Source: UBA6168 sp964573725 (GTDB lineage Bacteria; Bacteroidota; Bacteroidia; Chitinophagales; Saprospiraceae). From it: a stretch of DNA of 20,006 nt. The position numbers were made by a program, and so were the translations under genes. The stretch covers positions 1 through 20,006 of the forward strand of contig CAZNLJ010000065.1 in assembly GCA_964573725.1 (NCBI GenBank), read 5' to 3'. The notes beneath the pieces are model-generated. The model searched no databases and was not told where the DNA came from. It saw nothing but the letters and a program-made list of their open reading frames with translations. Shown one piece after another: positions 7,517 to 13,838 of this stretch (its first letter is position 1; every line of letters starts with the position of its first letter).

Positions 7517-8659
7517 ATGAGAATATATCTGGATAACGCCGCGACGACGGCGCTGCGACCCGAGGTGCTCGAAGCCATGACGGAAAGCATGCGGCTCCAC
7601 TTCGGGAATCCTTCGTCCATCCATGCCGACGGACGGTTGGTACGGGCGGCGCTCGAAACGGCCCGCAAGACCATCGCCCAGCACCTCAACGCCTCAATCG
7701 GAGAGATTTTCTTCACTTCCGGCGGCACCGAGAGCAATAACATGGCGATCAAATGTGCCGTCCGCGACCTGGGGGTCGACCACATCATCAGTGCCCCCAC
7801 CGAACACCACTGTGTCCTGCATTCCCTGGAATCGGTCCAGGCGGCCGGGGTCGGCATCACCATGCTGGAGGTCGACCACAAGGGTCACCTGTCCTATCCG
7901 GCACTGGAGGCGGAGCTGCAAGCGCTCCGGGAGCAGGGGGCCACGGTCCTGGTATCGCTCATGCACGGCAACAATGAGATAGGCACCCTGCACGACCTGG
8001 ACCAGATCGCGGAATATTGCCGGACCTACGGGGCCTATTTCCACTCCGATACGGTCCAGACCATGGGGCATTTCCCCTTGGACGTCCGCCGTACGCCGGT
8101 CCATTTCATATCGGGTGGGGCGCACAAGTTCCACGGACCGAAAGGGGTCGGGTTCATATACATCAACGGCGAGGCCCGGTTGAAACCCTGGATGGACGGC
8201 GGGTCGCAGGAGCGCAACATGCGCGGCGGCACCGAGAACGTCACCGGCATCGTCGGGATGGCCCGGGCGTTCGACCTGGCCTGCCGGTCGATGGAGGCGG
8301 TACGGGCGCACATCGAGGACTTGCGGCAATATTTCATGACCCGGTTGCAGGAAAGTTTCGAGGATATCCGGTTCAACGGGGATTACGACGGGGCCTCCCT
8401 GTACACGGTCCTCAGTGTCTCCTTCCCCCCATCCCCGACGGTCGGGTTGTTGTTGTTACAGCTCGACCTGGAGGGCATCAGTGCATCCGGCGGCAGTGCC
8501 TGCAGCTCCGGTGCGGAAGCGGGCTCCCATGTGCTGCAGGCCATCCGGGCCGACAGCGACCGGAAGAGCATCCGGTTTTCTTTTTCGCATCACAACACGC
8601 GGTCGGAAATCGACCAGGTGGTGGAGAAATTGGAAAAATGGGTATCGCCCCGGCGCTGA
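7517..8659 (+). CDS. Class I cysteine desulfurase (NifS/IscS type)
   Basis: The 380-residue PLP aminotransferase-fold enzyme takes sulfur from L-cysteine to form an enzyme persulfide, feeding Fe-S cluster assembly or tRNA thiolation. Visible signatures: YLDNAATTALRPEVLEAM at the N terminus; FTSGGTESNNMAIK; HGNNEIGT; HSDTVQTMGH; PLP lysine K204 in GGAHKFHGPKGVGFIY; GGSQERNMRGGTENV; and the catalytic C329 in SASGGSACSSG. The start ATG 7517 gives the canonical MRIYLDNAAT; the frame extends upstream into valS but that part is a shadow. It is 22 bp after valS and 39 bp before the next gene. No iscU, sufBCD or mnmA is nearby, so whether it acts as IscS, NifS or a tRNA-thiolation donor is open. Confidence 0.95.
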   Translation: MRIYLDNAATTALRPEVLEAMTESMRLHFGNPSSIHADGRLVRAALETARKTIAQHLNASIGEIFFTSGGTESNNMAIKCAVRDLGVDHIISAPTEHHCVLHSLESVQAAGVGITMLEVDHKGHLSYPALEAELQALREQGATVLVSLMHGNNEIGTLHDLDQIAEYCRTYGAYFHSDTVQTMGHFPLDVRRTPVHFISGGAHKFHGPKGVGFIYINGEARLKPWMDGGSQERNMRGGTENVTGIVGMARAFDLACRSMEAVRAHIEDLRQYFMTRLQESFEDIRFNGDYDGASLYTVLSVSFPPSPTVGLLLLQLDLEGISASGGSACSSGAEAGSHVLQAIRADSDRKSIRFSFSHHNTRSEIDQVVEKLEKWVSPRR

Positions 8660-8698
8660 GGGTCGGCACGGTGATTCGATGCACAATCCAACATCAAG

Positions 8699-9994
8699 AT
8701 GACGAAGCGACTACCGACCCGAAACTTGCCGGCCGGATGGTTTCCCCTGCTGGCGGCAGCCTGGTTGGCGGCCGGTTGCGGCGAGGCACCCGGCAGGCCG
8801 GAAAAGCTGGTCAATACCCGCCATTTGGATTCCCTGTACGTAACCCTCGATGAATTCGAGGGACAAACCATAGGTTCCGTCTGGCGGAACAGTACCGCCC
8901 CGACTTACGACCGGAGCGGAGATCCGGAGCGGGGATTCAGCTGTGTGGAGGATGCGGCCCTTGCGCTGGTGTTTTATTGTCGGCAGCATGCGCGGACACC
9001 TTCGGCCGACCACCGGGCGCGGATCGGGGCCTTGTCGCGTTTCCTGTGGCACCAACAGTCCGACAGCGGTTATTTCCACAACTATGTCTGGTCCGGCAAG
9101 GTCATCAACCGGGACCACCCCGACAGCAGGGCGGAACCGGCGGAGTGGTCCTGGCGAGCCTTATGGGCGCTGGGAGAGGTCCTGGCCCTGTCGGATCCGG
9201 CCTTGTCGGACCTGCAGCAGCCCATCAAGGCCTCGGCCGACAAGCTGATCTGGGCCGTGCGGCGGGCCTGTCCGGCGGGGGACTGCCTACCGGAGGGGGA
9301 TGCCCGGCAAGCGGCCCTCCTGTTGTCGGGGCTCACAAGCTACTACCGGACGTATCCGGCCTTGTCCGTACGCCAACTGATGGAGCAGCGGGCGGAGTTC
9401 TTGCTCCGCACCGTCGATTCCAATCCGGTCGAGCCTTGGCAATCTGCCATCCGGGAGCACCCGGACCGTTGGCAGGCGGGCGGCCTGCAGGCGGTGGCAT
9501 TGATCCGGGCCGGGATGGCCTTGGATGAGCCGGCCTGGGTCGAGGCCGGCCGCATGGAAGTCGACCACTTTTACCCGTTCTTCCTGGAAAGAGGCGGTAT
9601 GGGAGCCTTCCGGATGAAACCGGTTCCGGGAGGGACGACGACCCTGGCCATCGACACTTTTCCGCAAACAGGAGCGGGCATCGGACCGATGGCCGAGGCG
9701 GCGCTGACGGCTTATGAAGCGACGGGAGACACCAGCTATGCCGTGCTGGCGGGGCGCCTCGCCTCCTGGCACCTGGGTAACAACCCGGCCGGGGAAGCGA
9801 TGTACGACGAAAAGACCGGTCGCGGATATGCGGGCATCGATGGCCCCGGGCAAGTCGACCGGGACGCCGGGGCCGCCTCCACCTTGTCGGCGCTGCTGAC
9901 CCTGCAGGCGGTGGAAGCTTGTCCACCGGCCCGGCAGTACTTGTCCGAACGGCGGCCGGCGACCACCGGCGGCCGGCCGGCCGGAAAGCGGTGA
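8699..9994 (+). CDS. Lipoprotein with predicted (alpha/alpha)6 six-hairpin glycosidase-like fold
   Basis: The 431-residue protein has a lipoprotein signal: basic N terminus, hydrophobic segment (14-25) and AAGC with Cys27 as the probable lipidation site. The mature part carries repeated helical-hairpin patterns: CVEDAALALVFYCRQH, RIGALSRFLWHQQSDSGYF, EWSWRALWALGEVLAL, RQAALLLSGLTSYYRT, GLQAVALIRAGMAL, a GAGIGPMAEAALTAYEATGD block and a final DAGAASTLSALLTLQAVE. Aromatic/acidic patches such as SGYFHNYVW and EPAEWSWRA resemble the substrate groove of six-hairpin glycosidases (GH88/105-like and relatives). I cannot name the family or identify a catalytic acid with confidence, so activity is unproven. 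It probably sits at the cell envelope. It follows the cysteine desulfurase by 39 bp and may be the last gene of the valS transcript; no functional link is apparent. Confidence 0.75.
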   Translation: MTKRLPTRNLPAGWFPLLAAAWLAAGCGEAPGRPEKLVNTRHLDSLYVTLDEFEGQTIGSVWRNSTAPTYDRSGDPERGFSCVEDAALALVFYCRQHARTPSADHRARIGALSRFLWHQQSDSGYFHNYVWSGKVINRDHPDSRAEPAEWSWRALWALGEVLALSDPALSDLQQPIKASADKLIWAVRRACPAGDCLPEGDARQAALLLSGLTSYYRTYPALSVRQLMEQRAEFLLRTVDSNPVEPWQSAIREHPDRWQAGGLQAVALIRAGMALDEPAWVEAGRMEVDHFYPFFLERGGMGAFRMKPVPGGTTTLAIDTFPQTGAGIGPMAEAALTAYEATGDTSYAVLAGRLASWHLGNNPAGEAMYDEKTGRGYAGIDGPGQVDRDAGAASTLSALLTLQAVEACPPARQYLSERRPATTGGRPAGKR

Positions 9995-10006
9995 CCGCCG
10001 GCCGGC
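9976..10006 (+). terminator. Candidate hairpin terminator at the end of the valS gene run (no U-tract)
   Basis: Positions 9976-9984 (gccggccgg) pair perfectly with 9998-10006 across a 13-nt loop. The hairpin overlaps the stop codon of the lipoprotein gene (9992-9994). No T-run follows. The surrounding sequence is rich in ccgg runs, so alternative pairings exist. Confidence 0.35.
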
Positions 10007-10066
10007 AGTGCCCGCTCCGGCTGTTTGCGTCCCGATGCCAAACTGTTCCGTCCCGATTTTTTTTGT

Positions 10067-10074
10067 TATATTTA
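10067..10074 (+). promoter_or_regulatory. Possible -7 box for the fabH-type gene
   Basis: TATATTTA, in an AT-rich patch (10056-10074) inside GC-rich DNA, matches TAnnTTTG at seven of eight positions. It lies 80 bp before the start at 10154. No clear -33 element was found. Confidence 0.3.
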
Positions 10075-10153
10075 CGGACTTCCGCAGGACTGCGTGGCGA
10101 AGCCGCCAAAGACAGCCTCGCCTCCTGTTGCATACCTGACCAAACAAATCGAC

Positions 10154-11224
10154 ATGATACGTTCCCGCATCGCCGGCATCGGTTATTACGTACCGGACCA
10201 GGTCGTCACCAACGAAGACCTTACCCGCCACATGGACACCTCCGACGCATGGATCCGGGAGCGGAGCGGCATCGAGGAAAGGCGTTATGCCAAACGGATG
10301 GAGGAGCCGACTTCCGTCCTGGGGGCCAAAGCGGCCCGCATGGCCATCGAGCGGGCGGGAATCCGGGCGGAAGACATCGATTTCATCATATTCGCCACCT
10401 TGAGCCCCGATTATTTTTTTCCCGGCTGCGGCGTCCTGTTGCAACGGGAACTCGGCATCACCGGCCGGGAGGCGGGAGCCCTGGACATCCGAAACCAGTG
10501 TTCCGGTTTCATTTACGGGCTGACGGTCGGAGACCAGTTCATCCGTTCCGGCACCTACCGGAACGTGTTGGTGGTCGGCGCGGAAGTCCACTCCATGGGG
10601 CTGGATTTCTCCACCCGGGGCCGCAACGTGACCGTACTGTTCGGGGACGGGGCAGGAGCGGTCGTCCTGCAGCCGGCCGTGGAAACCGGGCAAGGCATCC
10701 TCTCGTGCAAGTTGCATGCGGACGGTACCCATGCGGAGCAGTTGGCTTTCCTCAACCCCGGATGCCACGGCGGCCATCATGCCCGGCAACAGGGGTTGGA
10801 CACGGATTTCGGCTATGACCCGGACCAGGAGTACGGCGGCTTGTTCCTGACGCAAAAGATGCTGGACGACGGGATGGTCTACCCCCAGATGGACGGCCAG
10901 CTGGTGTTCAAGACCGCCATCACCAAATTCCCGGAGGTCATCACGGAAGTCCTCCAGGAGCAAGGCCATCAGCCGGCCGACCTGCGGTTGCTCATCCCGC
11001 ACCAAGCCAACCTGCGAATCAGCCAGTTCGTCCAGAAAAAACTGTCGCTGCGCGACGACCAGGTCTGGAACAATATCCAGCGCTACGGCAACACCACCGC
11101 CGCCACCATTCCCATCGCCCTGGCGGAAGCCTGGGAGGCGGGTGTCATCCGAACAGGCGACCTCATCTGTCTAGCCGCCTTCGGAAGCGGTTTCACCTGG
11201 GGGGCGGCGCTCATCCGATGGTGA
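10154..11224 (+). CDS. fabH: 3-oxoacyl-ACP synthase III family protein (FabH type)
   Basis: The 356-residue thiolase-fold condensing enzyme belongs with KAS III, which joins an acyl-CoA starter to malonyl-ACP to begin fatty-acid synthesis. The catalytic triad is intact: C116 in DIRNQCSGFIYGL, H283 in LIPHQANLRI, and N313 in RYGNTTAATIP. The N-terminal TSDAWIRERSGIEERR and the C-terminal CLAAFGSGFTWGAALIRW are standard. Start ATG 10154 gives MIRSRIAGIGYYVP, the expected N terminus; the longer open frame is not supported. It is some 30 residues longer than E. coli FabH, with extra sequence around residues 197-240 (CHGGHHARQQ... to YPQMDGQLVFK). Many Bacteroidota carry more than one FabH-like protein, so this may be a paralogue with another starter unit or pathway rather than the primary FabH. 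It is probably a single-gene transcript. Confidence 0.88.
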   Translation: MIRSRIAGIGYYVPDQVVTNEDLTRHMDTSDAWIRERSGIEERRYAKRMEEPTSVLGAKAARMAIERAGIRAEDIDFIIFATLSPDYFFPGCGVLLQRELGITGREAGALDIRNQCSGFIYGLTVGDQFIRSGTYRNVLVVGAEVHSMGLDFSTRGRNVTVLFGDGAGAVVLQPAVETGQGILSCKLHADGTHAEQLAFLNPGCHGGHHARQQGLDTDFGYDPDQEYGGLFLTQKMLDDGMVYPQMDGQLVFKTAITKFPEVITEVLQEQGHQPADLRLLIPHQANLRISQFVQKKLSLRDDQVWNNIQRYGNTTAATIPIALAEAWEAGVIRTGDLICLAAFGSGFTWGAALIRW

Positions 11225-11230
11225 GCATCC

Positions 11231-11257
11231 GGCCGTGACATCGTCCGGCCTTTTGTT
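11231..11257 (+). terminator. Weak intrinsic terminator after the fabH-type gene
   Basis: A 5-bp GC stem (11231-11235 ggccg with 11246-11250 cggcc, 10-nt loop) is followed directly by ttttgtt. It begins 7 bp after the stop. The stem is short but this is the only hairpin in the window with a proper T-tract. Confidence 0.4.
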
Positions 11258-11517
11258 AAAAAAGCGGATCAGCCCGCGGAAACCGGCGACGACCTGCTTT
11301 TTTATATGAAAAAATGTTCATCTTTGATTCCAAACGCCGACCGGTCCATGCGACAGCCGGCCGATGCCGGCAAAAAGTGTCGAATGTCCAGGAAGTAGCT
11401 TCCTCACACACAAAGAAAATCCGCCGGTCCGCCTGCTCTTACGGGAATCCTCCGAAACTGCTCCCCGTTGCTGATTAGAAAAACAGTTGGCATCCTTTTT
11501 GGATGGGATGGAAAATG

Positions 11518-11573
11518 CTTGTTTTTTCGGTTAATAAATTGACAATGTGTGCAATATGTCCGAAAAAACCAAG
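11518..11573. repeat. Long A/T-rich inverted repeat in intergenic DNA
   Basis: The left arm (11518-11530, cttg-ttttttcgg) and right arm (11560-11573, ccgaaaaaaccaag) are reverse complements except for one extra base, with a 29-nt loop. No gene covers it. Neither side is followed by a T-tract outside the stem. It could be an RNA hairpin, a protein-binding site or the relic of an insertion. Confidence 0.55.
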
Positions 11574-11782
11574 AGCCGAGGTATATCGCCCTCAAATGAC
11601 CCGGCCGCATGACTTTCCTTTCCCCTCCCTTATTCCCGTACATCCACTGATCTGAGGAGCCTGTCCTCGTCCGTCCTTCCAATGCCTCGACGTGACCGGC
11701 ATGTCACCAGTTCCGACCGGGACGGGGAGACAGGACGCGGGCCAAAAAACATGGTGCATGAAACCGTTTCAACCGAACTGAC

Positions 11783-11887
11783 ATGGAACGAACAAACACG
11801 ATTTACAAGGATATCCGTTTCTGGTTGGTCATCGTATCGATATTCCTGATGATATACATGACCTTGAAGAGTTATCCGATCGAATGA
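11783..11887 (+). CDS. 34-residue single-pass membrane protein (small ORF)
   Basis: ATG 11783 to TGA 11887 encodes 34 residues: a charged N terminus (MERTNTIYKDIR), a strongly hydrophobic stretch at 13-28 (FWLVIVSIFLMIYMTL) and a short KSYPIE tail. This is the layout of a small inner-membrane protein with one helix. The composition supports a real gene: the frame is AT-rich and dense in Ile, Leu, Phe, Tyr and Met, unlike the Arg/Pro/Gly/Ala-rich shadow frames elsewhere in the window. Similar tiny proteins with a conserved 'KSYP' tail seem familiar from Bacteroidota genomes, but I cannot name a family. The function is unknown. A two-tier hairpin starts 21 bp after the stop. It lies alone, downstream of an unusually long non-coding region and convergent with nadC. 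Confidence 0.65.
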   Translation: MERTNTIYKDIRFWLVIVSIFLMIYMTLKSYPIE

Positions 11888-11907
11888 CCGGGAGTGAGGG
11901 AGGCAGG

Positions 11908-11939
11908 CGCAACGGGAACCCGGCCGCCCGGGCGTTGCG
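11908..11939 (+). terminator. Two-tier hairpin after the 34-aa membrane-protein gene
   Basis: Outer stem cgcaacg (11908-11914) pairs with cgttgcg (11933-11939). Inner stem cccgg (11919-11923) pairs with ccggg (11928-11932) around loop ccgc, leaving a 4-nt bulge (ggaa) on the left. No T-run follows. It begins 21 bp after the stop codon at 11887. Confidence 0.4.
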
Positions 11940-12091
11940 GCATCGGGTTGCAGCCGGACCGGATACCGACCCGTGCCCGGCTGCCGGTCCGTCCGGTTTC
12001 TACGCATCAGCGCAAGCGGATAGGTACTTCCGATATGACCTTCCTGATGGCGGTTGCCATGCAGGGACCGCCACTCGACCTTGGACGGGGC

Positions 12092-12112
12092 GATGACGGG
12101 GAGACCGTCATC
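12092..12112 (-). terminator. Hairpin overlapping the nadC stop codon
   Basis: Positions 12092-12099 (gatgacgg) and 12105-12112 (ccgtcatc) form a perfect 8-bp stem with a 5-nt loop, spanning the nadC stop at 12110-12108. On the minus strand it is followed by gccccg, not T residues. Confidence 0.35.
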
Positions 12113-12950
12113 CATAGATTTTCAGGCTGAGGTCCACACTTTGTGCGGAATGGGTCAAGGCACCGACGGAGATGAAATCGACCCCGGTGAGGGCGACTTG
12201 CCGGATATTGTCGAGGCGGATTCCTCCGGAGGCTTCCGTTTCGAAACGGCCGTCGACCAAGGCGACCGCTTCCGCCAGGCTGGGGACGGCGAAATTGTCC
12301 AGCATGATCCGATCCACCTGGCCGACCGCCAGCACCTGCTGCAGTTCCGCCAGGTTTTTCACTTCGACGGTAACGCCCCTGCGCCAACCTTTCGCCTGTT
12401 GGAACGCCGCCACCTGCTCGATGGCCTCCCGGACCCCGCCACAGGCTTCGATGTGGTTATCCTTGATCATGAACCAATCGGAAAGGCTGTCCCGATAGTT
12501 TTGGCAGCCGCCGATGCGGACCGCCCATTTTTCCAGGAATCGGATCAGCGGGGTGGTCTTCCGGGTGTCCAGGATGCGGACCGGTAGTCCATCCACGGCC
12601 ATGGCGAACTGCCTCGACAAGGAGGCGATACCGCTCATCCGCTGGACGGTATTGAGCAGGACCCGTTCGGCCCGCAGCAAGGAGCGGGTTCCGCAGCGGA
12701 CGCGGAAAGCGATGTCGCCGGGCCGGAGCAGGTCGCCGTCTTCCGCGCAAGGAACGAACTCGGCGGCGGGATCCGTCGCCGTCAAGATGCGGCGGGCAAT
12801 CGTCATGCCGGCCAGCACACATGGTTCCTTCACCAGCAAATGGGCCTGGCAGGCGGCGTCCGCCGGGATGCAGGCCAAGGAGGTGATGTCCCCTTCCGGT
12901 GCATCCTCCCGCAGGGCGTTTTCAATAAAGGATTCGATGACTTGTTCCAT
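12108..12950 (-). CDS. nadC: Nicotinate-nucleotide pyrophosphorylase (quinolinate phosphoribosyltransferase)
   Basis: The 280-residue enzyme converts quinolinate and PRPP to nicotinate mononucleotide, CO2 and pyrophosphate in de novo NAD synthesis. Family motifs: EDAPEGDITS (15-24), ERVLLNTVQRMSGIAS (95-110), LDTRKTTP (127-134, R130/K131), LEKWAVRIGGCQNYR (139-153), MIKDNHIE (K163), TVEVKNLAEL, DRIMLDNF, EASGGIRLDNI and VDFISVGALTHSA. Start ATG 12950 (MEQVIESFIENAL) fits the family better than the frame 11 codons longer. The usually conserved GG-G-x-NHR element reads GGCQNYR, with Tyr152 where family members normally have a substrate-contacting His. The gene follows tdk by 36 bp on the same strand, so the two nucleotide-metabolism genes are probably co-transcribed. 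No nadA or nadB is in the window. Confidence 0.95.
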   Translation of the reverse strand: MEQVIESFIENALREDAPEGDITSLACIPADAACQAHLLVKEPCVLAGMTIARRILTATDPAAEFVPCAEDGDLLRPGDIAFRVRCGTRSLLRAERVLLNTVQRMSGIASLSRQFAMAVDGLPVRILDTRKTTPLIRFLEKWAVRIGGCQNYRDSLSDWFMIKDNHIEACGGVREAIEQVAAFQQAKGWRRGVTVEVKNLAELQQVLAVGQVDRIMLDNFAVPSLAEAVALVDGRFETEASGGIRLDNIRQVALTGVDFISVGALTHSAQSVDLSLKIYG

Positions 12951-12986
12951 GGTCTGTAGTTTTGGACCTGGCCGGGGGGGCACCCA

Positions 12987-13595
12987 TCAGGCCGGACCGG
13001 CCGGGGAAGCCTGCAGGGAAGCACCCAGGTGGTAGCAAGTCCGGCAACGGGGTTCGTACACATCCTTTTCCCCCAGGACCACCGTCTGTTCATCCGCCGC
13101 CAGGCGGAAGGAGTGCGTGGCCAGGTTGCCGCAGTGCTGGCAAATCGCATGGACCTTGGTGATGTACTCTGCCACCGCCAACAAGGACGGAATCGATCCG
13201 AACGGCCGGCCTTTGAAATCCATGTCGAGACCGGCGACAATGACCCGCTTGCCGGCCAGGGCCAGCTCCTGGCATACATCCGTCAACCCGCCATCGAAGA
13301 ACTGTGCCTCGTCGATGCCTACCACGGAAACCGACCGGGTCATCGCCAACAACTGGTCCGCCCGGTCGATCGGATGCGCCTGGATCGAATTGTCGTCGTG
13401 CGACACCACCTTGCGCGCATCGTACCGTGTATCCACCCGCGGCTTGAAGATCTCGACCGTCTGGTTGGCTATCCGGGCCCGCTTCAGCCTACGGATCAGT
13501 TCCTCCGTCTTACCGGAGAACATGGAACCGCAAATCACCTCTATCCAACCGTTGCGCTGCCCTTTGAAGTTAGGCTCCAGAAACATGTTCGTCAT
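12987..13595 (-). CDS. tdk: Thymidine kinase (type II)
   Basis: The 202-residue enzyme phosphorylates thymidine to dTMP in pyrimidine salvage. It has the P-loop GSMFSGKT (23-30), the Walker B/catalytic segment DEAQFF (95-100, E96 as the probable base), a LDMDFKGRPFGSIPSLLAVAE-type lasso region around 123-143, and four zinc ligands in two pairs, C152/C155 (CQHC) and C184/C187 (CRTC). I chose ATG 13595 (MTNMFLEPNF); the internal Met4 is the alternative, and the upstream extension is Arg/Gly-rich noise. Length is normal for bacterial TK. nadC follows after 36 bp. The divergent gene at 13839 shares a 243-bp intergenic region. Confidence 0.95.
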   Translation of the reverse strand: MTNMFLEPNFKGQRNGWIEVICGSMFSGKTEELIRRLKRARIANQTVEIFKPRVDTRYDARKVVSHDDNSIQAHPIDRADQLLAMTRSVSVVGIDEAQFFDGGLTDVCQELALAGKRVIVAGLDMDFKGRPFGSIPSLLAVAEYITKVHAICQHCGNLATHSFRLAADEQTVVLGEKDVYEPRCRTCYHLGASLQASPAGPA

Positions 13596-13753
13596 TTTGT
13601 TTACCCGTGAAGCACCGCCATCTCGCCCGATTCCCCGCGAATCGCCCGAACGAGGACGGATTCCGGCCACCGAGAGGCCCCTTGCCACCCACAGAAACAG
13701 GGCCGCGGGAAACGGCCCACCGCCAAATTAAGCCAGGTATTAAAAATAATTGT

Positions 13754-13761
13754 TATCTTTG
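13754..13761 (+). promoter_or_regulatory. Putative -7 box (TATCTTTG) for the hypothetical gene at 13839
   Basis: This exact TAnnTTTG match lies in an AT-rich patch 78 bp before ATG 13839, in the tdk divergent interval. It is the same eight bases as the box before lysA. No -33 TTG was seen at the standard distance. Confidence 0.5.
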
Positions 13762-13838
13762 ACCTTCCAAAGCAAGGATGCGAAGGTAGCCGTAATATTG
13801 CTTTCCACAAAACAAGACAAATTATAAGCACCCGACCT

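Larger units (their letters stand above)
11225..11782. other. AT-richer intergenic region between the fabH-type gene and a small membrane-protein gene
   Basis: Over ~560 bp I see no gene I can support. Base composition in the middle (about 11290-11600) is visibly AT-richer than neighbouring coding DNA. It contains the fabH-side terminator, a near-match to a -7 box (CATCTTTG at 11319-11326), a small palindrome (11391-11403, ggaag-tag-cttcc), the hairpin gccggc-cgat-gccggc at 11356-11371, and the long inverted repeat at 11518-11573. A 92-codon frame on the minus strand lacks family features. It could hold a non-coding RNA or a long leader of the gene at 11783. Confidence 0.5.

Noticed and set aside
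6025..7881. 618-codon minus-strand open frame opposite valS and the cysteine desulfurase
   Set aside because: It is a shadow frame created by GC-rich codon usage; both plus-strand genes are unambiguous.
9287..11005. 572-codon minus-strand open frame opposite the lipoprotein and fabH-type genes
   Set aside because: It spans two well-supported plus-strand genes and has no recognisable domain.
11319..11326. CATCTTTG as a promoter for the small membrane-protein gene
   Set aside because: It misses the first consensus base and lies more than 450 bp from the start at 11783.
11306..11398. 30-codon plus-strand frame beginning MKKCSSLIPN
   Set aside because: The second half is Arg/Lys/Ala/Gly-rich like non-coding frames here and contains a hairpin; there is no supporting motif.
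11539..11544. TTGACA sequence inside the inverted-repeat loop, as a possible -35 box
   Set aside because: No -10 box lies at a suitable distance, and the primary sigma factor of Bacteroidota does not use this consensus.
11404..11682. 92-codon minus-strand open frame in the AT-richer intergenic region
   Set aside because: It has no signal, domain or composition typical of a gene, and the long inverted repeat interrupts it.
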